This document shows positions 10,733 through 21,081 of a stretch of DNA of 64,000 nt, piece after piece. How positions within the stretch are numbered: position 1 is the stretch's first letter; the number at the start of each line of letters is the position of its first letter. The DNA lies in assembly GCA_023014485.1 (NCBI GenBank), contig JAJOZX010005787.1, positions 1 to 64,000 on the forward strand. Direction: 5' to 3'. The notes below the pieces were generated by a model, which had not been told where the DNA came from, made no database searches, and was given only the letters and a program-made list of their open reading frames with translations. This stretch comes from Bathynomus jamesi (Eukaryota > Arthropoda > Malacostraca > Isopoda > Cirolanidae). The translations under genes were made by a program, and so were the position numbers.

Positions 10733-11680
10733 CTAAGGCTGTTGGAGCAGAGTGTAGAACGTGTTGTAATGATGATGGGCAGGTGGTCTGATGACAGTTG
10801 TTTTTCTGTTCTCCAGTGTGTATGTGTTGCTAGTGAGGGGGAACAGAACGTTGTCTGGGGAGGAGTTTGAGTATCCTGCTTGATGTGGTATGTGTGTATG
10901 TTCTTCTGTATTGTTAAGAATGAAGAGGCTGTTTAGTTGTGTGGCTATGTTGGCGCTTATGGTGTTGCTTTGGTTGTGCAGGTACCAACTAGTGTCTTTA
11001 GCGTTGAAGTCTCCTCCTAAGATGACATTAGTGAGAGAGGCCAGATTGTGTAACTGTGGATTGTAATTTGCTGGCACCTGAGGTGAACTATCTGGTGAGA
11101 TGTAAATGTTGATGAGTGTGGTGTTGTGTTTTGCGCGTGTTTTAATGTTAACTGCCTGCATTTCTATCGTGTTATCTGCTTGGATTGTGTTTGTAATGTT
11201 TTGGGTGGCATCAGTGTAGCTAATGCTTTTGCGTATGTAAGTGATGAGTCCACCCCCGTGACCCCCAGTACGATCTTGACGAATCGCCGTGAAGTCAGGG
11301 ATGGTGGGTGTTTTGTGTGTGCGTTTTAGTTTTGTTTCTTGTATAAGTGCTACGCGAATGTTTTGTTTGTGTACGAATTCCCTAAGCTGCATGATTTTGT
11401 TTGTGAGGCCATCTACGTTGTACTGTAATATGTTAATGTTATGCTTCTGTATGTGTCTCATTGTCCTATTGTGTCTATGTCTTTGTGTATGGTGACATAT
11501 GTAAGTTGTAGTGGGGCCTGGATTAGTCTTGATGTCGCGGGAGAGTAAGAGTAGTCCAAGGAGCACGCAATTGCTCCCCGTAAATGAAAAAAATAGCACG
11601 CTGGTATAGGTCCGGCCCCGGGAGCCGATCGGCACTCTGACCGTGCCACGCAACAGGCCCGCGCTGGATGATGTAGCCAC
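10733..11680 (-). pseudogene. LINE A N-terminus and APE-type endonuclease
   Basis: A 315-residue frame starts at 11680. Residues 29-47 are hydrophobic and run into DIKTNPGP (49-56). The endonuclease follows: ILQYNVDGL, VALIQETKL (catalytic Glu), GGHGGGLITYI, LINIYISPDSSP and NVILGGDFNAKDTSW, then SSPDNVLF. A frameshift near 10800 throws the final SDH box into another frame, where SSDHLPIII can be read. The family nicks target DNA for reverse transcription. The frame linking it to 10702 is also broken. Confidence 0.85.
11513..11536 (-). other. 2A-like motif DIKTNPGP at the start of LINE A
   Basis: Residues 49-56 read DIKTNPGP after a Leu-rich run. The consensus for ribosome-skipping 2A peptides is DxExNPGP, and such motifs are known at the N-termini of APE-type LINEs. 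Here the Glu is Lys, so activity is doubtful. NPGP is intact. Confidence 0.6.
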
Positions 11681-11819
11681 TGTTAGAAGCTTCTTCGTCA
11701 GCTGCTAACTGTCGACATACGTTGAGGTTTTTAGCTCCTTCCTATCAGTTTCTTATTATCTTTGGTCAAAATGTGCTGTTTAATACTGTCATTTCTTTGG
11801 AGTTGACATGAGCAGTGCA

Positions 11820-14800
11820 GTAGGGTGTATCATGCTCATTGTAGCGCGAATTTCAAGATTAGCAGTATGTATTCCTATGTAAAATTAAATTTTAGGAGGG
11901 GTTTGCTTTCTTGAACTTTTGCTAAAAATCATGTTTAAGTGTTTAAATTTCCACTTTTTCGTTTTCTGGTTATGTACAGAACAGCTGTGCAGAACATACA
12001 CTGTAGTACAAATGTAACAGACCGGTTTCTTACCAAACAAAACCATTGTAACAGCTGTTATAGGCTACTAGAGTTTCACTGTGATAATTTTCTATGTTTC
12101 AGATACAAAGCTTGGTGAAGATTGTGTAGCCACCATGGCTAAGCAAGGACGAAAGACCAGAAAAAGTTTTGGTTCAAAGCTGAGTGATCTGGTGGGTCCA
12201 GGCAAGCATTTATTTCCCACAGAAGTCCCAACCTGGAGAGCTGTGTTTCAGAGAGGAATCCTCCTCCAGGAAGAGAAGCTGCTTCTGGATGATATGAAGA
12301 AAGCACAGTACCCTCTGCAAGATTTGGCTAAGGACTTGGCATCACTGGTACTGGCACAGTGGCGCAAAAGCAATGCCAAGTTCACTCCTCCTGTGATCAT
12401 TCAAGAGAGATCCATTGCCAGGAAGATTCTTGTCAGGTGGAATGAAATGATTGACCTAGAGAATGACAGAGTGAAGGCTGCAAAAAGAGAGAAGAGAATA
12501 TCTGAACTTGATACATTGTTTAACATAACAACCTGCAGACATGATATCACTCTCTGTGGAACTGAAGCATCTGGCTGCTCTGGCTGTGCTGCTAGAGTTC
12601 ATGTCAACTGTGACTGTCCTCTGCCTCAGAAGATTCCAAAGCTAGAGCTAGAGTGGCTCCATTACCAGAGGATCAAAACCTCAGAAGTTTCTGGCTTCCG
12701 GATGGCATCTGTTGATGTGAAGGAAACAGTGAAGCTAAGAGGAAGGAGGAAGAACAGAAGGCAGCTGAGAAGAGAAACAGAAAAGAGGAAGAAGAAAAGG
12801 AGCTACTGCTTAGAGCTGATAATGGTGATGATGATGAAGATGAGGTGACTTCCTTGCAAGAGTCTCCAGGCAGAGCAGCTCTTACTGCTGACACAGATTT
12901 TTCCAGTACTGCACCAGGCACAAGCTCCAGTGTCAACACTGGCAAAGTCTCCACCTCTGCTAGGAGGAACTACATGGATATCTCAAGCACTGCTGCGGCT
13001 GCAGTCAAGTTCAAGGTGGCAAACACTCCTGCAGCAACTGGTTTCTTGCAAGATCTCATCAAAGCTGGCCATCTATCTGCTGATAAGGCATATCTAGCTG
13101 TTGACAGGATGAAGATGTGGAGGGGCAAGGAGTCTGTAATAGGTGCCTCGGTGGAGGCCCTGGAGAAAAGGATAGAGGGAGAGGAGAGGGAATTTTCTTT
13201 GATGGAAAACAAGATAAGAAGACAAAGATCATGAGGTACAATGAAGAAACTGGCCGCTTCCATCCTGATATTACAACTGAAGAGCACTATAGTGTTATCT
13301 GAGAACCTGAGGGGAAGTATTCTTCCTTTGTACACCAGAAGAACCTGAAGGAAATGAGAAACCTGCACTGAAGATAGCTCAGGCTCTGTTTGAGTGGATT
13401 AGTGCTCATGGTGCTAAAGATACTATTGTGGTCCTTGGTGGTGACTCCACCAACACAAACACAGGACCTGATGGAGGAGCCATCACTCACTTGGAGAGAC
13501 TGCTTGGTCACAAGTGTCACTGGCTGATATGCCAGTTGCATATTAATGAACTCAGCCTCAGGCACATGATCATCAAGCTTGATGGTCCCTACACGCACAA
13601 GTCTGGGTTCAGTGGCCCAATAGGAAAACTTTTGGAGAAGATCAATGATATACCTGTCAACTTTAGCTTCAAGGCTGTGCCAGGAGAAGGATATAATTGA
13701 ACTGCTAGAAGACATTGTACAGAACCTTAGCACTGACCAGAAGAACTGCTACCTACTGATCAAAGCTCTCAAGACAGGAAATTTGAGCAAGGAAGTTGCT
13801 GGTCTGAAGTGTGGCCCACTGAATCAGTCACGCTGGCTGATTACAGGTGAGGCTCTGTTGATGCTGTGGATGAGGCAGCATGGTCTGAAGGGGGAGGTGT
13901 TGAAGAAGTTGGAGGTGCTGCTGAAGTTCTGCCTGGACTTCTACTTCAAGATGTATTTTGAAATCAAGGTGAAGCACCACATGAGGTATGGACCTCACCA
14001 TATTGTGACCGCTCTGGGACTGCTGAGAAGCCAGACCTCTGAAGTCAGGAACATAATCACTCATGTGATAGTTCGTGGAGAATATCATGCTCACAGTGAG
14101 AACCTCATTGCCTCTCTCCTGTGCAGTGAGGATGAGGAGGAGAGGGCATGGGGGTTTGAGATGATCAAGAAGATCAGAGGTAAGTCTGAGTATGGAGATA
14201 CGAGTCTGAGAACTCATAGAAACCCTAAACTGAATTTTGATGCCACTTCTCCAATTACTCTGATTAATTGGGATAAGGAGAAACTGTATGAGCCACTCTT
14301 CACTTGTAAGATGTCAAGAGGAGAAGTTGAGTAGCTTCTCAGGTCTCCACTTGAAGTTGAGAACTTCTCAGTTCACACTCAAAGCTGTGAAAGAGCAGTC
14401 CATGAAGTTTCAGCTGTAGCTCATGCGGTGTATGGGCAAGTGAGAAGAGATGGTTTTGTTCGTGCTAGGATCGATTACAGAGAATTGTTGCCAGTTTTCA
14501 AGTCAAAGCAAGACATTATGAACATGTTTTAGATCTCTGCAAGACCTGCTAGACAAATCAAGATGCTTTCAGAAGAAAAAATCTCAAAACATTCAGTTCA
14601 CCAGCATATTATTACAAGCTGGGGGTGGAGGAGGGACTTATACAAATATTAAAGGAGAATTGCAATTGCAAAAAAAAAGGTTGAACGTCACAGCAGCTTG
14701 CGGAAAGGTGGGGGCAGCTGCCATCACACTCAGCGATGCCGAAAAGAAAATAAATAAAAATTGGTGGAGGCGTTTCTAAAATAAAGAAAATGCAAGACCA

Positions 14801-15205
14801 AGAAAGAAGAACATAAAGATTCTGCCTGATGAAGAGAACAGCCGCGAAATGTGGTGTATAGGAGACTAAAAATCATACAATTCCTTAGCTTTGGGCCATT
14901 TTGGGTGATTTTGGTTATTTTAGGGGTTATGAACCACTTTGGCTGATCTTAAATGGGTCCAAGCTTAAGGGTGTATGTGAACAATATGGAACATATGGAG
15001 GTCATTTGAGGCTACCAAGTCTTTGAAATTGGCCAAAAATCCCATTTTTCGACAAAAAGTGCGATTTTGAACACTTAAATGCGATTTTTCGCAAAAGTTG
15101 CAGAAGACGAACCCCTCTTAAAATTCAATTTTACATAGGAATACATACTGCCAATCTTGGAATTCCAAGTTTTTCAATATTCGACCTGAGCATAATACAC
15201 CCTAC
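11820..15205 (+). mobile_element. 3.4-kb DNA transposon with ~150-bp TIRs, unclassified
   Basis: The ends GTAGGGTGTATCATGCTCA (11820) and, inverted, GTAGGGTGTATTATGCTCA (ending 15205) differ at one base. Inverted similarity continues for ~150 bp with short gaps to the CACTTTTT words near 11955 and 15060. The direct repeat AGTGCA abuts both ends (11814-11819 and 15206-15211), suggesting a 6-bp target duplication. The interior carries the decayed gene at 12102-14532. About 530 bases of non-coding sequence follow before the right TIR. Confidence 0.75.
12102..14532 (+). pseudogene. Transposase-like protein with GGDSTNTNTG motif, decayed
   Basis: A 3' splice site (TTTCTATGTTTCAG) ends at 12101 and the likely start is 12135 in a perfect Kozak context (GCCACCATGG). 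The basic N-terminus leads to a Cys/His-rich stretch (CRHDITLC, CSGC, HVNCDC), then an acidic Glu/Lys coiled-coil-like stretch in a second frame. The core has VVLGGDSTNTNTGPDGGAI, HWLICQLHINELSLRHMI, LNQSRWLITGEALLMLW, SLLCSEDEEERAWGF and HTQSCERAVHEVSAVA. I recognise this as a protein family widespread in invertebrate genomes, transposon-like but unnamed to me. The ordered Asp, Cys/His and RW motifs recall RNase-H-fold transposases such as hAT. At least four frameshifts or stops (near 12720, 13200, 13300, 13690, 14334) make it a pseudogene. Confidence 0.7.
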
Positions 15206-15211
15206 AGTGCA

Positions 15212-15555
15212 GTCCTTCAACAAGATGGGGCAACTTTCCACTATGCCGTTGCTGTTAGCGACTTTCTAGACGTAACCTGTGGTGGACCGATAACATAGAC
15301 ACCTCGCTAACCTGACTTAACCCCTCTGGATTTTTATCTATAGGGGTATGTTAGAACACCTGTGTATAGTGACAAACCCAAATAGTCTAGTAGAACTTTC
15401 TCAAAGTAACAGAAGTCACTGGATCCATTCCAAAAGAGCCTCTTGCTAATGCTCTAATGGAGTTTGAGAGTCGAATACGCATTGTAGCGACAAATGACGG
15501 TCACCTCGTGAAAGTGTTATAAATTTGGACCGTTTGGCAATGTAAATAAGGCGCT
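15212..15555. other. Stretch without recognised features
   Basis: No gene or transposon end that I can support. Confidence 0.5.
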
Positions 15556-15756
15556 AGGACAGTTTGCCTACGGACAATTTGCCTACGGACAGTTTGCCTA
15601 CGGACAGTTTGCCTACTGGACATTATGCCTATGGACACCATGCCTATGTGGTATATTTATCCTTACCTTATTTAACTTATTTAACTTATTTAACTTCAGA
15701 TTCATGCAAAAGAATTAATTCAAAATTAAAATGTGTTGTTGCCCTTAATAGCATAA

Positions 15757-15942
15757 ATGTCTGAAAATATATCAAGTAAGAAAGGGAAACAGAAGTTTTC
15801 ACATAATGGATATTTGTATGTGTTTGATAAATGTAGCAAGCGCGACCCTTCGTTACTTTTTTGGCGGTGCGAGCAAAAGAGTCAGTGTATTATAAGGTGT
15901 GTATATATAATATGGGTACTTTTCCGTTATCTGCCCCCTTGA
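15757..15942 (+). CDS. FLYWCH-type zinc-finger exon inside the foldback element
   Basis: The 61-residue frame starts MSENISSKKGKQKFSHNGYL and has FWRCEQKSQCIIR, with Trp36, Cys38 and Cys44, close to the FLYWCH domain pattern (hydrophobic and aromatic residues, WRC, Cys, then His). The final His is not reached. After IIR comes AAG|GTGTGT, a possible splice donor, so the domain may continue in a missing exon. FLYWCH domains occur in MULE-type transposases, suggesting this exon came from an autonomous partner whose body was deleted. Start choice is uncertain because the upstream arm also reads open. Confidence 0.55.
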   Translation: MSENISSKKGKQKFSHNGYLYVFDKCSKRDPSLLFWRCEQKSQCIIRCVYIIWVLFRYLPP

Positions 15943-16000
15943 CGATTGGTTAGGTTAAGTCGTGATATTTTCGTTAAAACGAACGAAAATATCACGACTT
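15941..16000. repeat. Half copy of the P palindrome family
   Basis: ATTGGTTAGGTTAAGTCGTG followed by ATATTTTCGTT and its exact inverse, meeting around AAAACG. It matches the core of the palindromes at 29434, 30160, 37168, 38848, 45018 and 45658. Here it sits at the inner edge of the foldback right arm. Confidence 0.7.
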
Positions 16001-16306
16001 TTATGCTATTAAGGGCAACAACACATTTTAATTTTGAATTAATTATTTTGCATGAAGTTAAATAAGTTAAATAAGTTAAATAAGTTAAATAAGGTAAGGA
16101 TAAATATACCACATAGGCATAATGTCCAATAGGCATAATGTCCAGTAGGCAAACTGTCCAGTAGGCAAACTGTCCAGTAGGCAAACTGTCCGTAGGCAAA
16201 CTGTCCAGTAGGCAAACTGTCCGTAGGCAAACTGTCCGTAGGCAAACTGTCCGTAGGCAAACTGTCCGGCCACGGTAAATAACCATATACAGTATATCGT
16301 ATATAT

Positions 16307-17588
16307 TAGTGATGTAGGTCACATCCGCATCCGCGGAACATCCGCACATTTTCTCGCATCCGCACCCGCATCCGCACTTTGGACTGCGGATGTCGTGCGG
16401 ATGTGGACCGTTGAGATAAAATGTCATTAATAAGGGGAAATTATCAAATTCTACTATATTAATAGAACTAGTTCATTGTGCGCAAAAGTGATGCAAGCGA
16501 CAAGACGAGAGGCTGTTCTTGTATGAAGTTACTCTCTTGCAACCTACTCAGATCCACGTTACAAAGCTAAGTTATTTTCACCTAGTACATTAGAACGAGT
16601 TAAATCATCACTTGGCAAAGCAGTTGAAGAGCTTCAATCTCTTGAATCTGTCGCTTCGCCACCCACCAAAAGAATAAAAGTTTGAGTGACAGAACCAACA
16701 CCTTCAACAAGCAAATCTATCACAGAATCTGTCTCTCAGTTTCTTGAGTCAAGCAGCAATGACGAGACCTACGCGATGTCAAAAGATGTAGTAAAAATGA
16801 TCGAGAGCTATCACCAAGAAAAACGCCTGGCTGCATGTGACAATCCTATTAGTTGGTGGAAAAATACGCAGAATATCTATCCATACTTGAGTAAACTTGC
16901 AAGGAAACATTTAGCCTGTCCTCCAACAAACGTACCAAGCGAGAGATTATTTAGCAGTGCTGGATTAATATATGATGAAAAGAGAAACAGACTGGCAGCA
17001 GAAAAGGCAGAAAAATTAATGTTCCTTAAGCATAACCTTCCTATAATTAAGTTTGAACATTAAACGATGAACATCTTAGTTTACTTTATTTTAATTACTC
17101 ATTTATAAATATGCCTAATAAAACTTTAAACTTAATATAAATAGTTATCAAGCTAATTAAAGATCTCTTTCTATAAGGGTGGAGGTTGGGGAAAGAGGTC
17201 GGTGGGGTGCATTTGAGTTGGGTTCACGTCCCGCATCCTGGTAACACAATTATGGTTTCTAATTGTGGCTGAAACTCAACAAAATATAACGAATTTATTT
17301 GCAGACGAATTCACTAATTGATTTCTATATTAGTTAGATGCTTGATATTATTTTATATGTTCAGAGAAAAGTACAGCAATTATTGTACAATTAATCAATT
17401 ATACTACATTATAGCTACAGCTCTCTCTATATAATAACTTATTATATACGTTAAACACAACAAATCTCGAATATATCCTAAAAAATAACGAAAATGTAGA
17501 CATCCGCATCCGCATCCGCGGATGTTGAAATCAAACATCCTCATCCGCATCCGCGGATGTGAAAAAAATGACATCCGCTACATCACTA
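16307..17588 (+). mobile_element. hAT transposon, internally deleted
   Basis: Ends TAGTGATGTAG and its inverse CTACATCACTA are flanked by the exact 8-bp duplication GTATATAT (16299-16306 and 17589-17596). Subterminal zones at both ends are dense in CATCCGC hexamer/heptamer repeats (16325-16400 and 17500-17575), probable transposase-binding sites. Only the C-terminal part of the transposase remains. Confidence 0.85.
16539..17063 (+). pseudogene. hAT transposase C-terminus (dimerisation domain)
   Basis: The frame reads ATYSDPRYKAKLFSPSTLER, then after an in-frame TGA near 16684 continues to the hAT C-terminal dimerisation region: PISWWKNTQNIYPYLSKLAR, HLACPPTNVPSERLFSSAGL and EKAEKLMFLKHN. The W..N...YP.L...A...L..P.T.VPSER.FS pattern is diagnostic. 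The N-terminal BED finger and the catalytic Asp residues are absent through deletion. Confidence 0.9.
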
Positions 17589-17596
17589 GTATATAT

Positions 17597-18019
17597 ACTA
17601 ATTAATAATAAGAAAAATGACCAATTATTCTTGCATCGTTATTTCTTGAATATCCAATATCTTCAACAGTAAGCGTTGATATGATTCTAATCTATGTCAA
17701 AAGTTTTTTTTTTTTACAGTATTTGATCACTTTTAGGTTTATATTTTAAATAGAATTACTTTTGAACAATATTTGACAAAAATCCGGGGTCGATGTTCTG
17801 TTGCGAAAAAAACCCGGAACTTTAAAAAAAAAAACACCCCGCTTCACTATATATACAGTACAGTATACGCTACTGTAATTTCAGATGGCAGGAATATTGA
17901 ATATAATTTTTAACTTCTATAAAAGTAATTTAACATTTATCCGAGTACGTATGTATATATTGCCAAAGCTGAACAACTTTTCAGTTAATAAAAAAGTATG
18001 AAAGTACGTTCATGAAATA
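17597..18019. other. AT-rich spacer
   Basis: Homopolymer T and A runs at 17705-17718 and 17825-17835; no gene seen. Confidence 0.5.
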
Positions 18020-18127
18020 CAGGGTGATCCAAAAGTCCCTATCTATTTGGCTGAAATAATTATATTTCTATTTTAATTTCTACAGTCCATAAATGATGAT
18101 GGATGTACTCGTACAAGAAAAGAACGT

Positions 18128-19297
18128 GTGATGGTAGTACCACTACGTATCCAAGGGAAGTGCAAAGAAATTCGAGAAAAATTCGAAAAAAGATTTCATA
18201 AACCAAGACCTACAGACAAAGCAATTCGCGAGCTGGTCAATAAATTTAAAAGAAGAGAATCTGTTCATGATGAGGCAAGATCTGGACGTCCAGGTACCTC
18301 TCAAGAAAATGTCGAACTGGTAAGAGATGTCTTTGAAACAAATCCTGGAATGTCAACTCGCACAGCATCACGTAGACTGAGCATACCAAAAACGACTGTT
18401 CTAAGGATTTTAAAATCAACATTAAAAAAGAAAAGTTACCATATTCAAGTGTTACATGAGTTACACGAAGAGGATTATCCAAGACGAGCCGCCATGTGCA
18501 CAGAATTGATTGAAAAAATTCATACCGAAAGCTTATTAAACCACATTCTCTTCAGCGATGAGATGACATTCCACACATACGGAAAAGTTAAACGACATAA
18601 TTGCCGTATCTGAGTTACTGAAAAACCACCACAGTTCTACGAATGGGAGAGAGATTCTCACAAAGGTAATGTCTGGTTGGGTATGACAAGATTGAAGTTA
18701 CGGACCCTTTTTTTTTTTTTGCAGAAGCTACGGTAACAGGGCCAATTTATCTTGACATGCTTCAGTAGTTTCTTGAGTCTCAGCTTCGTTCAGATGGCAT
18801 TCTCGGCACTCTTTTCTTTCAACAAAATGGAACTCCATGTCATTATGCAATCATCGTTCGGGCGTACCTTGATGAGCTCTTACCAAATCATAGGCGGATC
18901 CAGAGGAGGTGCCGGGGGGGCTTAATTGAAGCAACTTGGCTTGATTGAAGTAAAGTTGACATAAGCATGATCTATTGGGACTCCAAATTAAGCCCCGTTG
19001 CTTCAATTAAGCCCCCTGGTCTCCCCTCTGGATCCGCCTATGTACCAAATCGCTGGATTGGACGTGGTGGAAACAGACCCCCGGATTTAACACCATTAGA
19101 CTTCTTTGCATGGGGCTTTATAAAGTCTGAGGTTTACAAAACAAGTTACAGACCTGCAGAATCTGTGAACCCGCATCGTCGCGACAGTCGCTAAAATAAC
19201 CCCAGAGATGCTTGAGAATGTGTTCCGCAATACAGATCTGAGATTTGCAGAGACACTGATAGTGACGTTGAATCTTACACCTGAGCTTGATAAATAA
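18128..19297 (+). pseudogene. Mariner-type transposase (DUF4817 plus DDE), broken
   Basis: The N-terminus reads GKCKEIREKFEKRFHKPRPT and AIRELVNKFKRRESVHDEAR with SGRP, the paired HTH and GRPR-like hook. Then TASRRLSIPKTTVLRIL, and the first catalytic box LFSDEMTFH. A stop at 18611, a frameshift in a T-run (18711-18721) and an in-frame TAG near 18766 follow. Next come LFFQQNGTPCHYA (second catalytic box, Asp changed to Asn), the MITE, then RWIGRGG and PPDLTPLDFFAWGFIKSEVY, holding the third catalytic Asp. The C-terminus ends LTPELDK. Dead copy. Confidence 0.9.
18889..19042. mobile_element. 154-bp MITE inside the mariner transposase
   Basis: TIR CATAGGCGGATCCAGAGG and its near-perfect inverse; exact 8-bp duplication TACCAAAT at 18881-18888 and 19043-19050. 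A second inner inverted repeat (GCTTAATTGAAGCAA and its inverse) brackets the core. Removing it plus one duplication rejoins the transposase codons for LPN and RWIGR. The 8-bp duplication suggests a hAT-like mobiliser. Confidence 0.9.
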
Positions 19298-19388
19298 ATA
19301 TACTGTACATCTAATTATGTTATTACATATTTACCCTAGAATACTATTATTTCAGCAAAATAGATAGGGGCTTTTGGACCACCCTGTA

Positions 19389-20849
19389 TATCCCAATAGT
19401 TTTAAACTGGATACGAAGGTTTAGCATTTTAATTGAAGCCGAGTAATATGACTACCGGATGAAAATTATTTTTCTTTGGTGGAGTCTTGTAGAAAGGGTC
19501 CTTGTGAAACAGTCATTACTCTGTTTATTCCTGGACAACGCTTACTGTTTTTTACCTTGTCAGAGGATCTGATCTAATGGAGCAGTAGTATGGGCGTAAA
19601 AAGTGAGAGGGGAGAGGGGGTAGTGGGGGAGGGAGGGAAGGGTGATGGTGAAGTGGAGGTGCAAGCCCCAAAGAATAAAAAAGGGGAGTGTGGGCTGCCA
19701 TCCCCAAAAAAGTAGAAAAAATGTCGGGAGTAATACAGTATGGTGACCTAACCTAATCTAACTTAGCCTAAACTGAAAAATAAATGAACAAAAGATAAAA
19801 TAACAGCCTAATCTAACCTCTCTGTGTTGCACCATTCTTCTCCTGATATATATATATATACGGTTTTAATTTATATTTAATTGTTTTTACTTTCGTTATT
19901 TTCACTTTTAACACTTATTTTACAGTGATTTCTAAATTCGGTTAATATTCGTTTTAATGCTTTGTTCGTTTTCGATAGGAGACATTCTATGACAATTTAA
20001 CATATAAATTCATATTCAGACACCTTGAAACCTCAGGGAAACTAATAAAAATCAAGGAAATGTAATAATTATTTTTTACGAAAAAAAAATAAATTTAGAC
20101 GTAAAAAGCAGTCATTATAGGCCATTGACCGAGTGTTTACCTTTCCGCTGTTAAAATTTTGCCGGTCCTCGTCCTCTCCAGTTTTATGGGGAGACATCTC
20201 GTGGCAAAATTAGGAAACATAGGTCAAATCAGCCAATTAAATCTGGTTTTTGTTTCATGTTACCTTATCCGACCAATCAGAGACGTGCATTTTGAATCTC
20301 CAATAATGCATACTCATTCCAAAATCCTTATTCAGTTTTCGCTATGGTTTGTCTGGGGTGTGATTTGGATTACTTATAAAAAAAGACGGTGCTGAAGTTT
20401 TCTTTACCAGTCACGGTGTTTTACCTACTCGTGTTATTTGTCCGTAGTGTGGTCATGAGTTTAATTATAGAAAAGTTGCTGACAATATTATTGCAGAAGA
20501 TTGACTAGGGACGAGCGCGGCAGAAAAAAAAAGTGTTCCTTCTCTGTTTCCCGTCGAAAGGGCACGTGGGTTGAAAAATCCCACCTCAAACTGTGGCAAA
20601 ACTTATTGTACGTTGGGTTATTCTTGACAAAGCGTTCGACACAGCTAGATGCACAGCTCTATTAAGCGTTGGCTTTCCGAGAGTGCGGTTAATTGGAGGA
20701 GTTTTTGCTTCGACGTCTGTGAGCATTGGCTAGGCCAACAAGTTCAAATTGGTGGGCCTGGCGAAATCGTCTATTTATTCCTGATGGTCGCCGCTGATTT
20801 GTACAAACATCCCAACGCTGCTATTTAAGGTAAGAAATTGCGAAAAAAC
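19389..20849. other. Mostly featureless stretch with a G-rich tract
   Basis: 19608-19650 has five G-runs of 3-5 with short loops, able to form a G-quadruplex on the plus strand. TAACCTAATCTAAC words at 19745-19820 are degenerate CCTAA-type motifs. A short frame at ~20630 (ILDKAFDTARCTALL) faintly recalls an RT box but lacks neighbours. Confidence 0.45.
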
Positions 20850-20884
20850 GCGGGTTAGGTTAGGTTAGGTTAAGTTAGGTTAGA
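20850..20884 (+). repeat. Short TTAGG-type tract
   Basis: GGGTTAGGTTAGGTTAGGTT followed by AAGTTAGGTTAG, i.e. about six GGTTA units, the arthropod telomere pentamer, here interstitial and abutting a palindrome. Confidence 0.8.
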
Positions 20885-21081
20885 TCTGAACCAAAACACA
20901 TTTTTCTGGTGTTTTTGGTGTGATTTGTTCAAATATGAACTTCGTTTCTTTGGGAAATGAGCCGTTTTTGAGAATTTTCAATTTTAAAATTTCTCAAAAA
21001 CGGCTCATTTCCCAAAGAAACGAAATTCAGATTTGAACAAATCACACCAAAAAACACCAGAAAAATGTGTTTTGGTTCAGA
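20885..21081. mobile_element. 197-bp palindromic MITE-like element
   Basis: TCTGAACCAAAACACATTTT at the left is mirrored by its inverse ending at 21081. The arms (~90 bp each) meet around TTTTCAATTTTAAAA. No clear target duplication, because the left flank is TTAGG repeat. Confidence 0.75.

Larger units (their letters stand above)
3460..11720 (-). mobile_element. LINE A, jockey-like non-LTR retrotransposon, split by LINE B
   Basis: Removing LINE B (5488-10030) leaves ~3.7 kb in the order N-terminus with 2A-like motif, endonuclease, linker, reverse transcriptase and a C-terminal Cys/His segment, then a CAA-rich 3' tail near 3460-3485. All parts are on the minus strand and decayed by frameshifts. 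The 5' limit at ~11720 is approximate. AGAAGC flanks LINE B on both sides (5482-5487 and 10031-10036). Joining the flanks across one copy keeps the LINE A frame open, which supports a simple insertion. Confidence 0.8.
15557..16267. mobile_element. Foldback element with GGACAGTTTGCCTAC repeats
   Basis: The left arm (15557-15765) has tandem 15-16-base units GGACAGTTTGCCTAC, then a TTTAACTTA repeat and an AT-rich segment. The right arm (16001-16267) is its inverse with more units (about nine against five). The two arms enclose ~235 bp. Tandem-repeat arms of unequal length are typical of foldback elements. No target duplication is visible beside GCGCTA|GGACAG and CTGTCC|GGCCAC. Confidence 0.8.
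18020..19386 (+). mobile_element. Mariner-type element, interrupted by a MITE
   Basis: Ends CAGGGTGATCCAAAAGTCCC and, inverted, CAGGGTGGTCCAAAAGCCCC extend as ~40-bp TIRs (ATCTATTTGGCTGAAATAAT on the left). TA lies outside both ends (18018-18019 and 19387-19388). Length 1367 bp including the 154-bp MITE plus its duplication. Confidence 0.9.

Noticed and set aside
15564..15764. MPTDSLPTD repeat protein
   Set aside because: It is the translation of the GGACAGTTTGCCTAC tandem repeats of the foldback arm.
19608..19650. G-quadruplex regulatory element
   Set aside because: The G-runs could fold, but no gene or promoter is nearby to give it a role.
20590..20830. Possible reverse transcriptase trace (ILDKAFDTARCTALL)
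   Set aside because: A single short resemblance without the neighbouring RT boxes; likely chance or too decayed to call.
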